Of a stretch of DNA of 64,000 nucleotides, positions 25,431 through 34,273 are shown one piece after another. Position 1 is the first letter of the stretch. Each line of letters begins with the position of its first letter. Origin of the DNA: JAQVEM01 sp964610315. GTDB taxonomy: Bacteria > Actinomycetota > Humimicrobiia > Humimicrobiales > Humimicrobiaceae. The DNA lies in contig CAZSVM010000014.1 of the NCBI GenBank assembly GCA_964610315.1, positions 7,625 to 71,624 of the forward strand, read 5' to 3'. A program made the translations under genes and the position numbers. The notes beneath the pieces are model-generated. The model was not told where the DNA came from. It searched no databases and saw only the letters and a program-made list of their open reading frames with translations.

Positions 25431-27083
25431 CTATTGCATCCAGACCCGTATCTGCCCTCCCTCGATGGCAAAATGTACGTCCTCCGCCGGATCAATTACC
25501 TGACATTCTATGCCATGCCCAACAGTCCCTTTCGGAGCAGTACTAGCAGCTTGCACGTTCAGACTATAGACCCCATCGCCCATCTCCTCTAACGATAGGC
25601 CCACATCGTTAGGACTGAGATCCTGGCGGCTAAATGGGATGAGGTGAGATGTCTCTGACCCAGACCAGCTATACAACTTTTCTCCCGTTTCACGATTGAT
25701 AGGAATATGATACCAGCCGATAGGCGGTGATCCGCTGGGGTCAAATGCACCTGGGATGACAGGGGGTGGATTCCAGGTTATTAGGATGCCAGTTGCTACA
25801 ACCTCGGCCTGAACGTTGGACGGCGGGTCCACCTCGTAGCCACCGACATAAACGTCACTGGCTACTTCGCCCGGTATAGGCGTACCTTCAGAATCGAGTG
25901 CAATAAACGTGTAGGTTCCCCCAGCCAAGGGCATTCCCTGGATTTGCCCTAAAAAGCTTGGACTCCACTCATAGGCTACTTCACCGATTGGTAGAACAAT
26001 AGTTTCTCCATCTGGGAGCCTTATCAAGACCTGTGTCGCATCATTGCCCTGGATACCTCCCATAAGAGCGATTCCAGGGTTACGAGAAACCGGGTCGCCG
26101 GCTGGACCAATTAAAAAGCTATTAACGTCACACCACAAACTAACCCCTTCGCATGGCCATCTTAATTCTATGGAATTTGTATCAGACCCTTCTGAATTTG
26201 TAGCATTAGCAGTAAGTATATAAGTCTCATTCGGGTCATAAAGATTAACCTGGGCTATTTTATAACCCCAGGCACTATTGCTATCATCCTTGCTAAATTC
26301 AACTGTAGGCTCTGGATTACCGGTTACTGTTGCTTTTATCCTGTAGTAGCATACGCCATCTGCTACTGAATAAGTAGGACCTTCATATATTTCTAATCTA
26401 ATAGTTGGGGTTGTTAGTACTCCCTCAGCTAATTCTATAGTAGCTGTGGTTATTACTTTCTCAGATAAACCATTACTATCATCTTTTACAGTTAATGTTA
26501 CTTCATATTCACCTGCTTCTACATACATATGAATTGGCTTGATTCCACTACCTTGATAACCATCACCAAAATCCCAGATGTATTGAGTTATACTGCCATC
26601 CGGATCAGATGAAGCCGAACCATCAAAGGTAATTTCCTCGTCAACTGCAGCGGTATATGGCCCGCCCGGATTGGCTATTGGATCTTCATTTATATTATTT
26701 ATAGTAACGGTTAGAGTATCTGTCGATGATACATCTTCAAAGGCAGTAACCTTTAAAGTTACCTCATATGTTCCGGCTTTATCATAGGCGTGGGTTATTA
26801 CTGCATCTTCTGCAGTTTCATCATAGGTACCGTCTCCATCCCAATCCCATGAATAGGTAACTACTGTTTCTTCAGTAACTGGTGAAACCGTACTTTGAGA
26901 AGCATCAAAGGTTAATGGGTCACCTACATTGCTACTTTGATCTTCTCCAGCTTTGGCAATAACTATATATTCGGGTGGTGATACAGGTTTGCATCCACTA
27001 GCGCTAAATCCTGCCAATAGTGATATACTTATTATTAAAATAAGAACCCATAACAATGGTTTTAATGATTTTTTCATTTTCAT
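25431..27083 (-). CDS. secreted lipoprotein with two PKD domains
   Basis: 550 residues. A lysine-rich start and hydrophobic stretch (LLWVLILIISISLLAGF) end at SASGC, with lipidation likely at Cys31. Two PKD repeats follow (about 40-125 and 128-215), recognisable by AGEDQSSNVGDP, YSWDWDGDGTYDE and YIWDFGDGYQGSG. Then come an Ig-like stretch and a fibronectin-like segment (PSNVQAEVVATGILITWNPP). The C-terminal half has visibly higher G+C and different codon use from the N-terminal half (shift near 26150), suggesting a chimeric gene. Likely a surface-exposed adhesion or carbohydrate-binding protein; no enzyme domain was seen. Confidence 0.8.
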   Translation of the reverse strand: MKMKKSLKPLLWVLILIISISLLAGFSASGCKPVSPPEYIVIAKAGEDQSSNVGDPLTFDASQSTVSPVTEETVVTYSWDWDGDGTYDETAEDAVITHAYDKAGTYEVTLKVTAFEDVSSTDTLTVTINNINEDPIANPGGPYTAAVDEEITFDGSASSDPDGSITQYIWDFGDGYQGSGIKPIHMYVEAGEYEVTLTVKDDSNGLSEKVITTATIELAEGVLTTPTIRLEIYEGPTYSVADGVCYYRIKATVTGNPEPTVEFSKDDSNSAWGYKIAQVNLYDPNETYILTANATNSEGSDTNSIELRWPCEGVSLWCDVNSFLIGPAGDPVSRNPGIALMGGIQGNDATQVLIRLPDGETIVLPIGEVAYEWSPSFLGQIQGMPLAGGTYTFIALDSEGTPIPGEVASDVYVGGYEVDPPSNVQAEVVATGILITWNPPPVIPGAFDPSGSPPIGWYHIPINRETGEKLYSWSGSETSHLIPFSRQDLSPNDVGLSLEEMGDGVYSLNVQAASTAPKGTVGHGIECQVIDPAEDVHFAIEGGQIRVWMQ

Positions 27084-27219
27084 CTTTCATAAATAACGTT
27101 TTATTTTATTGTAACTATTATATTATACTAATCTAATATTTTCTATTTAACGTATTAATTTTGTCTTTAATTTTTTCATCTATCCTGTTCGGAAATTTTT
27201 GGTATTAAAAAGTAATTTA

Positions 27220-27362
27220 TAAAAAACTTACTGGTTTATCCTTGGGCTCAGTCAAAAAAAATTAGCTATTCTTCTGGATGTTGATGTGGGTACAGTTGAC
27301 CATTGGGAAAGAGGAAAAAAACAAACCCCTAAAAAGATATTTAAAAAAACTTGCTACCTTTT
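27220..27362 (+). pseudogene. remnant of a second copy of the double-HTH gene
   Basis: The sequence matches 25030-25165 closely at DNA level. It encodes ILGLSQKKLAILLDVDVG and VDHWERGK before a +1 frameshift in an A run (near 27316) breaks the frame. It runs directly into the 3' end of the next minus-strand gene. With the intact copy it forms a direct repeat around the PKD lipoprotein. Confidence 0.75.
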
Positions 27363-29405
27363 CTAATTCTTTTTCCTCAGACGCCTGAGAGCCTGAAGAA
27401 TAACCTGGCCTACAGCCTCGCGTTTCGCTTTCTTCTCTGTTTCTCCAACCGGCTGGTATCTTACCTTTACCTTGTAACCTTTTACCCTTTCCTCTTTGCC
27501 TTTTCCAGAAGCTGCTTCTTCCTCCAGGTATGAAAAAAGCTCTTCTGGCTGAAAAAATAAAACCTTCTCTTTATCAGACTCTTTTAATTTTTGCATGGCC
27601 AGTGTCTTAATCTTATCTAAGTTCCTTTTTTCTGGTGAGCATAAAAGTATCTTTCCATAACCAGCCAGTATGCACTTTTCGATATTTGAAAACTCCTGCT
27701 TATCGGTCGAAGTCAATGAAACCTCGCAGGCAATCCTCTTCCCATCTCTTTCAAGACCCACATCAACTCTTCCCAGGCCATCAGGGGTTGGCTGCTCCAC
27801 TATAGCCCGGTAGCCTTTTTCTTCAGCCATCTGTTTAATTAAGCTCTGTAGATATTTGTGTTGACGCTCGTCTTTTTCTTTAGATAAGTAAACTTCTTCT
27901 TTTATTCCAGCCTTCTCTGATGAAATAACTACTTCTTCCCTAACCAATTTTTTTGTCTCTTCTAAAGGAGGCTTATAAGATACAGGTACCGGCTTTCTCT
28001 TTTCCAATCTCTTTCTAATTTCCTCTTTTAAAAGGCTATAACTTTGATCTAGCAGATTGGAAAGTTTCTTTCTAGAAATCAAATAATTTCTACCTAAGGG
28101 AAGATTTTTTACAAATTCCAAATATTCACTTTCTTTCATTCCTAAAACTTCCCAGGCAGGTTCAATCTCAACTGTCCGAAGTGGAATAATTCCGCCTTCA
28201 ACCTTGTGCTTTACATAGCACACTCTAGGAAGTAGGCTTTGTAGTTCCTCTATCTTATGCTCCCATTCCTCACTGTAGCTCCAGAAGATAGGACGAAGAT
28301 TACTTACCGTCTTTACTTCATATCCAGAATATTCAAATCCCTCTTTTGCAAGTAACTGGGCATCGTGGCGGTTAAGTCTAAAATAAACCTGGATCCCGGT
28401 GTTGCCCAATATCAAGTTTTTTAGTTCATCCGGTAGCTGGGATAAGGTCTGATGAGCCATGATAAGGAAAAGCCCGTATTTTCTGGCCTCAGACAGTATA
28501 ACCAAGAAAGATTCTGTAGCAAAGTTTTGAAACTCGTCAATATAAAGGTAAAAGGGAGTCCGCTTTTCCTGGGGAATATCCGACCTGGAAAAGACAGCCA
28601 TCTGAATCTTTGCCATAAAAAGTGAACCTAAAAGGTCAGCTGAGCCTTTTAGCTTTCCTTTGTCCAGTTTTATAATAAGGTACTTCCTCTTTTCTATTAT
28701 CTCTAATATGTTAAAAGAACTTTTTTTAAAAGAGAAAATCTGTCTTATTCTATCATCAGAAAAGAAGGCGTTTATCTTATTCATAACTGGTTCAATCCAG
28801 GTAACCTTTCCTCTATCTGTTAAGGTATCAAACCTTTTAAAGTACTCCTTGGCTACGGGACTGCTAACTTTCTCCAAAACTATTTCCCTAAAAGCCCTTT
28901 CAGTTAAAAACAGAGAAAGCTCAGCCAAGGTAAACTCGGCCTCACCCAGAGAAATTAAGGAGTTCCTTAAAAGGTCCTCCATCCTTACTCCCCAAGAGTC
29001 AGACCATATTTTCTTAAAGGCACCTACAAGCTCGTTTACATGCTCTGATATTAAAACACCGGGTATTTTCTCCAAAGGATTAAAAGTTACAGTAAAGTTA
29101 GGGTCAGTAGGATCAATCAAGACCACTTTATCTGAAATTTCCTTTTTATCTCCATAGTCTTTATAGCGACAGGCTAAAAAGCCTTTAATGTCCTCAGCCA
29201 AATCCCCGTGGGGGTCAATAACTCCAAAGCCATTTTCATTTTCAATATCCTGCCTGATTAAAAACTCTAAAAACTTTGTCTTTCCCGTGCCAGTAGCTCC
29301 AATCACATAGAAGTGAGTAGCCCTATCTTTCTGGGCAATTTTTGCCATCTGGTATTCTTCTTTATTTTCCGACCAATACCAACCGAGATCTAAGGTATCT
29401 ATCAC
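27363..29405 (-). CDS. TraD/HerA-like DNA-pumping ATPase with C-terminal nuclease-like domain
   Basis: 680 residues. Walker A GATGTGKT is at 36-43, followed by the GVIDPHGDLAEDI block typical of the DUF87/TraG-like conjugation ATPases; Walker B is LYIDEFQNFATES, and MAHQTLSQLP is the sensor. After a coiled, charged linker (about 440-530) the last ~120 residues contain GRVDVGLERDGKRIACEVSL, which resembles the D-x(n)-E-x-(K/S/T) core of PD-(D/E)xK nucleases. No N-terminal membrane segment; the adjacent 29481-30194 gene supplies a membrane protein. Probably moves DNA for a plasmid-like or conjugative element. Confidence 0.8.
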   Translation of the reverse strand: MIDTLDLGWYWSENKEEYQMAKIAQKDRATHFYVIGATGTGKTKFLEFLIRQDIENENGFGVIDPHGDLAEDIKGFLACRYKDYGDKKEISDKVVLIDPTDPNFTVTFNPLEKIPGVLISEHVNELVGAFKKIWSDSWGVRMEDLLRNSLISLGEAEFTLAELSLFLTERAFREIVLEKVSSPVAKEYFKRFDTLTDRGKVTWIEPVMNKINAFFSDDRIRQIFSFKKSSFNILEIIEKRKYLIIKLDKGKLKGSADLLGSLFMAKIQMAVFSRSDIPQEKRTPFYLYIDEFQNFATESFLVILSEARKYGLFLIMAHQTLSQLPDELKNLILGNTGIQVYFRLNRHDAQLLAKEGFEYSGYEVKTVSNLRPIFWSYSEEWEHKIEELQSLLPRVCYVKHKVEGGIIPLRTVEIEPAWEVLGMKESEYLEFVKNLPLGRNYLISRKKLSNLLDQSYSLLKEEIRKRLEKRKPVPVSYKPPLEETKKLVREEVVISSEKAGIKEEVYLSKEKDERQHKYLQSLIKQMAEEKGYRAIVEQPTPDGLGRVDVGLERDGKRIACEVSLTSTDKQEFSNIEKCILAGYGKILLCSPEKRNLDKIKTLAMQKLKESDKEKVLFFQPEELFSYLEEEAASGKGKEERVKGYKVKVRYQPVGETEKKAKREAVGQVILQALRRLRKKN

Positions 29406-29480
29406 CAGTAAACCTTTCTCTTCAGATATAAGATTGGATTAATTAATACTACAATCAGTTCCAAAAGTAAGCTCCTCCCC

Positions 29481-30194
29481 CTAGGAAATACATAAAAACC
29501 CTCTTGATTTTCTCTCTATCTTTGAGGGATCCTGATGCAGTTCAACAATAAGCTTTTCTACAGCCTCAAGCAGGCAGTGGTGGGCATTAGTAACATAAGC
29601 CCTCAAATCCTGTTCATCGAAAAGGTCAAGATCGAGAAGACCCGAACTTCCTGCCCTTATAAGCCTTATAATAAGGTAGAATGGAAGTATAAAAAAGTTA
29701 ATAAAAGGGATAAATAAAAGTATAACTACCGCTTTTCCCCAGAAGGATAGCTGATAGACTAAATACCATGATACCTGTAGATTATTTCCATAATCTCTGG
29801 CATTAATGTACATCTGATACAATTTAAGGTGATAGCTTGTATCATTGTAGATAAGTAAAAATGACCTTTTCCCACCCAAAAACCCCCGCAATGCACCAGG
29901 GGCAACATCCTGTCTCTCCATCTTTATGTCTGGCGCCTTAGTGGCATCAACAAGCTTCTGGGTACTATCAAAGATACTGTCAGCCTTACCCTGGCCACCC
30001 CCAATTAAAACATCCCATTGGTCTACCACATTTTCTTTTTCTATAATGGGAATAGCAATGCGCCTTATAATCAGGACAAAAAGCCAGATAAATAAAAGAG
30101 CTATTCCTAAAAAAAATATAAACCAGAAAAATCCCCTTCTGGTTACTAACCATCCAAAAAAACCAATGATTAACAAAATATAACTTGCCAGCAA
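29481..30194 (-). CDS. membrane protein, probable partner of the TraD-like ATPase
   Basis: 237 residues with two N-terminal membrane segments (LASYILLIIGFFGWLV, GFFWFIFFLGIALLFIWLF) and two further ones near 150-175 (AVVILLFIPFINFFILPFYL), a soluble loop between, and a C-terminal helical tail. I recognise no family. The start is TTG 30194; the frame stays open about 120 bases upstream (through EFKNWLRQHPKLLLA-type sequence) without any ATG, GTG or TTG and without a Shine-Dalgarno, so the start is uncertain. Its position just upstream of the ATPase gene suggests a membrane anchor. Confidence 0.7.
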   Translation of the reverse strand: MLASYILLIIGFFGWLVTRRGFFWFIFFLGIALLFIWLFVLIIRRIAIPIIEKENVVDQWDVLIGGGQGKADSIFDSTQKLVDATKAPDIKMERQDVAPGALRGFLGGKRSFLLIYNDTSYHLKLYQMYINARDYGNNLQVSWYLVYQLSFWGKAVVILLFIPFINFFILPFYLIIRLIRAGSSGLLDLDLFDEQDLRAYVTNAHHCLLEAVEKLIVELHQDPSKIERKSRGFLCIS

Positions 30195-30420
30195 AAGCTT
30201 GGGGTGTTGCCTTAACCAGTTTTTAAATTCAGACCGATTAGATTCTATTTTTGAATTCCTTTCTAAATGTAAACGATAGTACAGTTTTTCTGAAAATCAA
30301 ATGTAATTTACTACATACTAAAAATACTGTCAATTACTAGATTGCGAGGCAAGTAATTCGTATTCTTTACAGTTACACAAAAAGATTTATAATCAATAAA
30401 AAAATATTAAGAAGATTAAT
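30195..30420. other. divergent intergenic region
   Basis: AT-rich spacer between the divergently read membrane protein and lipoprotein genes. It must hold promoters for both, but I could not pick out a convincing pair. Confidence 0.4.
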
Positions 30421-31905
30421 ATGAAATTTAATAGAAACATAAAATACTCCTTCATATTTCTAATATTAATATTGACAATTAGTTTATTGCTTTACGGGTG
30501 TAAAGAAGAAAAACCAAAAATTGAAGAGTCTGAAAAGAAAGTAACTGAATTAGAAGAAGTAGAAGACGAAGTAGCTACAGATGAATTTGAATGGTTTCAG
30601 ACAGGAAATACACTGTCCATAACCAAGCTTAAGACTAAGCAATCAAATGAGCTTGAAGATAATAGGATTGGTATTCATTTTAGTGGTCTGTGGATTCTAG
30701 AGCCGGAAGTCTTCCCCAACGCAGTCTTAGATGCAAGTCACATTCTCGAAGAAGGTGTGAAGCGGGCTCGCTTTGCGATTAACGACTTAGATTCGGGCAA
30801 AGTACACTGGAGTAAATCTGAACTCTCCATCGACCAAAGCCACGATGACTTCATAACAAGCTTAGCGGACAACGGTGTAACGATTACATACGTGCTTTCT
30901 TTTTGGGACAAAGAATACAAGGCCAAGGGCGGCGAAATATCTATCCCAAGGTTCAAAACAGAAGACGAGATACAACGTTACCTCGACTTTGTCCAATTCA
31001 TCGTTCATCATTTTAAGGATCGCATCAATTACTATGAAATATGGAATGAGCCTAATATCATAGATACCGTTCAATGGATAGAAGTGGAGGACTACGTAAA
31101 CCTTGTCAAGCAGGCTATTCCCATTATCCGTGAAGAGTATCCAGAGGCGAAAATAGTGGTTGGTGGCACCAGCTCTTTGATTGATACAGAATCCCAGGCT
31201 TACTTGTTTAGCATCCTCAGATCTGACCTAATGCCTTTGGTGGATGTTGTTTCTTGGCACCCTATGTATGGATCTTCACCAGAATATGATTGGCATAGGC
31301 AGTATTACTATGAATATCCGTTCATTGTAAAAGATATTAAGAATGTGGCTTCTGCCCATGGTTTTACAGGAGAATACGTAGCTGATGAGATACATTGGTG
31401 TACACTAGAAACACCAGAGCCACCTTGGCCAACGTATAGCGAAACTAAGAGTGCAAAGTACTATGGCCGAGGCATCTTGATGCATTTGGGCATGGGTGTT
31501 ACTGTATCACAATTCTACCCTGTAATTTCAGCCCAAGAACATCCAGTACAAATAGTCCACACCATTCAAAACCTTTGCACCATCATGGCCGGGGCTGAGC
31601 CAACAGATTTTCCAATAGGAATACAAAGCGAGGCAACAAACATTAAAAATTATAGTTTTTCTCTGACAAATGGCGATAATCTGATAGCTCTTTGGAAAGA
31701 TGGTGTGGCTATAGAGGAAGAACCTGGTGTGGAAGCTAACTTAACCATCCACGGTATTACTTCTGAAGATGTAATAGGAATTGATGTCCTGGAGGGCTTT
31801 CAACAACCTATAATAACAGGCAACAAAAATGGGAACCTTGTTATTCAAAATTTAATAGTCAGAGACTACCCATTGATACTTTACATCACAAAATCCAACC
31901 AATAG
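30421..31905 (+). CDS. glycoside-hydrolase-like lipoprotein (clan GH-A, GH39/GH5-like)
   Basis: 494 residues. Signal segment FIFLILILTISLLLYGC gives a lipobox with Cys27, followed by an acidic linker. The barrel-like domain has IHFSGLWI and YYEIWNEPN with the presumed acid/base Glu210; EYVADEIHW (Glu323) is the probable nucleophile, fitting the two-glutamate retaining mechanism of clan GH-A. A beta-rich C-terminal domain follows. It is on the opposite strand to its neighbours and has a slightly higher G+C content. Substrate unknown; the protein would sit on the outer face of a membrane. Confidence 0.75.
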   Translation: MKFNRNIKYSFIFLILILTISLLLYGCKEEKPKIEESEKKVTELEEVEDEVATDEFEWFQTGNTLSITKLKTKQSNELEDNRIGIHFSGLWILEPEVFPNAVLDASHILEEGVKRARFAINDLDSGKVHWSKSELSIDQSHDDFITSLADNGVTITYVLSFWDKEYKAKGGEISIPRFKTEDEIQRYLDFVQFIVHHFKDRINYYEIWNEPNIIDTVQWIEVEDYVNLVKQAIPIIREEYPEAKIVVGGTSSLIDTESQAYLFSILRSDLMPLVDVVSWHPMYGSSPEYDWHRQYYYEYPFIVKDIKNVASAHGFTGEYVADEIHWCTLETPEPPWPTYSETKSAKYYGRGILMHLGMGVTVSQFYPVISAQEHPVQIVHTIQNLCTIMAGAEPTDFPIGIQSEATNIKNYSFSLTNGDNLIALWKDGVAIEEEPGVEANLTIHGITSEDVIGIDVLEGFQQPIITGNKNGNLVIQNLIVRDYPLILYITKSNQ

Positions 31906-31973
31906 TTTGTAGATAAATTAGTCAATGATTCTAATTTTTGAAGAATAATAGTTTTTTTACATACTAATTCCTT

Positions 31974-32471
31974 TTAACCTCTTATCATAGCCATTATCCC
32001 TAAAGATACTGCATCAAACATATTTTGATGATATCGCTCCTTCCAGGACCTGTCTTGGGTAAGGTAAACTTTAAGTTCGGGATATTTTGAAGTGACTACT
32101 GTTGCTACCTCCTTTTTACTTGCCCAGCCATTACCACAGATAAACTTTTTAACCGTACCTGGAGCGTAGCTTATAAACCTTAGCTTCTTTCTTCTGCCTA
32201 TAGCTTTTATTTCATCAAAAAACACATTTAAAAGAGCAAGATTTCGGTTCCTAGCAAAAAACGCCTTCTCTACCACCAATACTTTGGGTTTAAAATCTTT
32301 TATCAGCCTCAATATTATCCTTCTTCCTTCTTTTAAGGTTTCATGAGGTGATTTTCTTTTCTTTATAACCTTAACCCCGCAGTAGATAAGTTTTCCTTTT
32401 TCTAAAAATGCAATACCTATATTTTTTGTGCCGGGATCGATGGCTAAGATTTTTAATTTATTTTTTGACAT
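31974..32471 (-). CDS. RuvC-like nuclease, catalytic residues intact
   Basis: 165 residues of RNase H-like fold. ILAIDPGTKNIGIA carries Asp12 on the first strand, VLVVEKAFF carries Glu68, and YHQNMFDAVSLG carries Asp153 on the last helix, which together match the acidic active site of RuvC-type Holliday-junction nucleases. It is not the standard ruvABC locus; the neighbours (TraD-like ATPase, HTH_36 protein, a second RuvC-like gene) suggest a plasmid- or phage-type resolvase. ATG 32471 lies 28 bases after the paralogue. Confidence 0.85.
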   Translation of the reverse strand: MSKNKLKILAIDPGTKNIGIAFLEKGKLIYCGVKVIKKRKSPHETLKEGRRIILRLIKDFKPKVLVVEKAFFARNRNLALLNVFFDEIKAIGRRKKLRFISYAPGTVKKFICGNGWASKKEVATVVTSKYPELKVYLTQDRSWKERYHQNMFDAVSLGIMAMIRG

Positions 32472-32498
32472 ATTAAAAGAAGGGATTTTAATCCTCTA

Positions 32499-32996
32499 CT
32501 AATTTCTATCTAATCTACAGGAGCAAACTAAGCCTAGGGCTACTGCTTCAAACATTCTTATGTAATAGGAATTTCTATTACTATTCTCTTTTCTGAGTTC
32601 ATGGCATAGGTCAGGATAGGCTTTGGTAACCATTTCTGCCATCTTCTTTTTACTTATCTTACCTTTTGGAGAAAAAAATGCCTCCAGATCATCCAGTGTA
32701 TATTGGTAAACTACTAAACCTCTAACCCTGGCGAGGTTTTTTATTTTGATAGAAAGTCTTTTAAGATTCGAGGAACTCCGGCAGGGATTGAGCTTTTTTA
32801 TTGCAAAAATATCAGGCTCATGCTCATTAATAAGATTTAAGATGATCCTGTTTATTTTACTTACTTTTTCTTTTGACCACTTGCCTTCAATCACCTTTAC
32901 TCCCCAGTCCCTTAAATCAGCTCCTCTAAATATAGCTATTCCAAAATATCTTGTTCCTGGATTAATTGCCAATATTCTTATAGGCTTTCTTATCAT
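32499..32996 (-). CDS. RuvC-like paralogue with all three catalytic positions replaced
   Basis: Clearly homologous to the downstream neighbour: ILAINPGTRYFGIA, WGVKVIEG, KKKMAEMVTKAYPDL and YYIRMFEAVALG align with its counterparts. The catalytic Asp of the first strand is Asn (INPGT), the Glu of the second motif is Lys (AIKKLN) and the Asp of the last helix is Glu (MFEAV). It is therefore predicted to be inactive as a nuclease while keeping the fold and perhaps junction binding. I start at ATG 32996, inside the end of the upstream gene; a frame reaching 33050 overlaps more. No strong ribosome-binding site; translation is probably coupled. Confidence 0.82.
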   Translation of the reverse strand: MIRKPIRILAINPGTRYFGIAIFRGADLRDWGVKVIEGKWSKEKVSKINRIILNLINEHEPDIFAIKKLNPCRSSSNLKRLSIKIKNLARVRGLVVYQYTLDDLEAFFSPKGKISKKKMAEMVTKAYPDLCHELRKENSNRNSYYIRMFEAVALGLVCSCRLDRN

Positions 32997-33657
32997 ATTT
33001 TTTAACAAGGTAATTAAATAGAGCACCTTTACTTTTCTTAATTTCCACAAGTGGTACTTCCTTTACTTCTCCCAAAATCTTTCTTAGGAACGACTCAGGG
33101 TATTTTTTAGAATAAGTAAGATATAAAGGCAGACCCTGAAGATCATTAAGAGATTCAGCTAAATCTAAGGCTAATAGTTCCCGTCTGTTTTTTAGTCTAA
33201 AACTCTTAGGAGTACCTGAATTAAAATTTAAAAAATTTTTATTTTCGATATCGATATTGTTATTAATTCTTGTTAGCTTATTATTGTTAGTGTTCACCTG
33301 GTTTACATCTGAGTTTCGCCTGCTTGACATCTGAGTTTCACCGGCTTTACCTCTGACCTTTAGCAGTTTATAAACACAATGGTATCTGGACCTTTTATCT
33401 TTTCTGATTAACCTATTTTTTTCTAAAAGTTTAAGAGTCTTATTTACAGTGGCCCTTGAATAGCCAAGAGAATCGGCAATATACTTTTGGGAAGGAAAAC
33501 AGCCCTGACTCCTGTCGGCTAAAGAAGCTAAGAAACTATAGACAGCTATACCTACTGCTCCTACTTTTGAAGTAAAGTTCTTAATTACCACTTTGTCTAT
33601 CCAGTACCAATTCCCATTTCTTAGATCCCTTATCTCATTTTTTTTATTCTCTTCCAT
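32962..33657 (-). CDS. HTH_36-type replication/partition-like DNA-binding protein
   Basis: 231 residues. A winged-helix motif (PSQKYIADSLGYSRATVNKT, then LKLLEKNRLIRKDKR) in the N-terminal half is the HTH_36 pattern found in plasmid and phage replication proteins. An Asn-rich linker and a small helical C-terminal region (ALFNYLVKKYDKKAYKN) follow. It overlaps the XRE gene upstream by 14 bases and the RuvC-like gene downstream, so all four form one operon. A role in replication control of a mobile element is an inference from domain and context. Confidence 0.7.
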   Translation of the reverse strand: MEENKKNEIRDLRNGNWYWIDKVVIKNFTSKVGAVGIAVYSFLASLADRSQGCFPSQKYIADSLGYSRATVNKTLKLLEKNRLIRKDKRSRYHCVYKLLKVRGKAGETQMSSRRNSDVNQVNTNNNKLTRINNNIDIENKNFLNFNSGTPKSFRLKNRRELLALDLAESLNDLQGLPLYLTYSKKYPESFLRKILGEVKEVPLVEIKKSKGALFNYLVKKYDKKAYKNIGN

Positions 33658-33943
33658 AATTGCCCCTTATTTTATTTCTTAAAATCTCCTCTTCTCTTTT
33701 ATACAGGTTACCTTTTAGTTCTCTTAACTGGTCAATAAACAAAGCATCCACCATCGTCCGGTAGATGAGAGCTAATTTAAAAATATTTAGTAGGCTAGGC
33801 AGACAAATTCCTTTTTCCCAGCGAGAAATTATACTGCTGCTTTTTAGCCCTATTATCTCTGCTACTTCACTTTGCTTAAAACCCCTGGACTTTCTATATT
33901 TTCTAAGGCAGTTATGTATACCTTTTTGGCTAACATTTTTCAT
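33644..33943 (-). CDS. XRE-family helix-turn-helix regulator
   Basis: 99 residues. The HTH is in the first half: GFKQSEVAEIIGLKSSSIIS followed by RWEKGICLPSLLN. The C-terminal part is helical and charged. ATG 33943 has a very good ribosome-binding site (AGGAGGG, 4-5 bases upstream). It is the first gene of the RuvC-like operon and may repress it. Confidence 0.85.
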   Translation of the reverse strand: MKNVSQKGIHNCLRKYRKSRGFKQSEVAEIIGLKSSSIISRWEKGICLPSLLNIFKLALIYRTMVDALFIDQLRELKGNLYKREEEILRNKIRGNYGRE

Positions 33944-34273
33944 ATCCCTCCTAATGAAAAATTAGTATATGTTTTTAGAGTATCTAGAGGGTTAAATTGA
34001 AACAAGAAGGGGGAAATTGCCTTTTTAGGTGAACTAATAGTAATTCTGGGGAAAAACTGTAGATAAAATAAAAAAAACCACCTGTAAGGGTGGTAAAAGT
34101 TTCTCTATAATAACTGATTCCTAGTCTATAGAACTAGACATATTTTATATTTAAATTTAATTTTTATTGGCTTGCATGGAGACAAAGAATAGACTACTAG
34201 TCAGAGTCAGATAAAAAATAGAGTTTACACCATTTTTTTTAATCTCCTAGTATAAATACTCTATTTAAAATTG
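33944..34273. other. 330-base noncoding gap at module boundary
   Basis: No coding potential. It contains one terminator near 34064-34094 for the gene to the right; the remainder (34100-34270) is AT-rich with no recognised signal. It separates the plasmid-like module from a set of unrelated small genes. Confidence 0.5.
34064..34094 (-). terminator. intrinsic terminator
   Basis: On the minus strand ACCACC, loop CTTACA, GGTGGT is followed by a T-rich tail (TTTTTTTATTTT). It would end a transcript coming from the 34274-34603 gene. Confidence 0.75.

Noticed and set aside
31974..32996. RuvC-like genes as TnpB or Cas12 relatives
   Set aside because: They are 165-185 residues, lack the TnpB helical and zinc-finger parts, and match compact RuvC-type resolvases.
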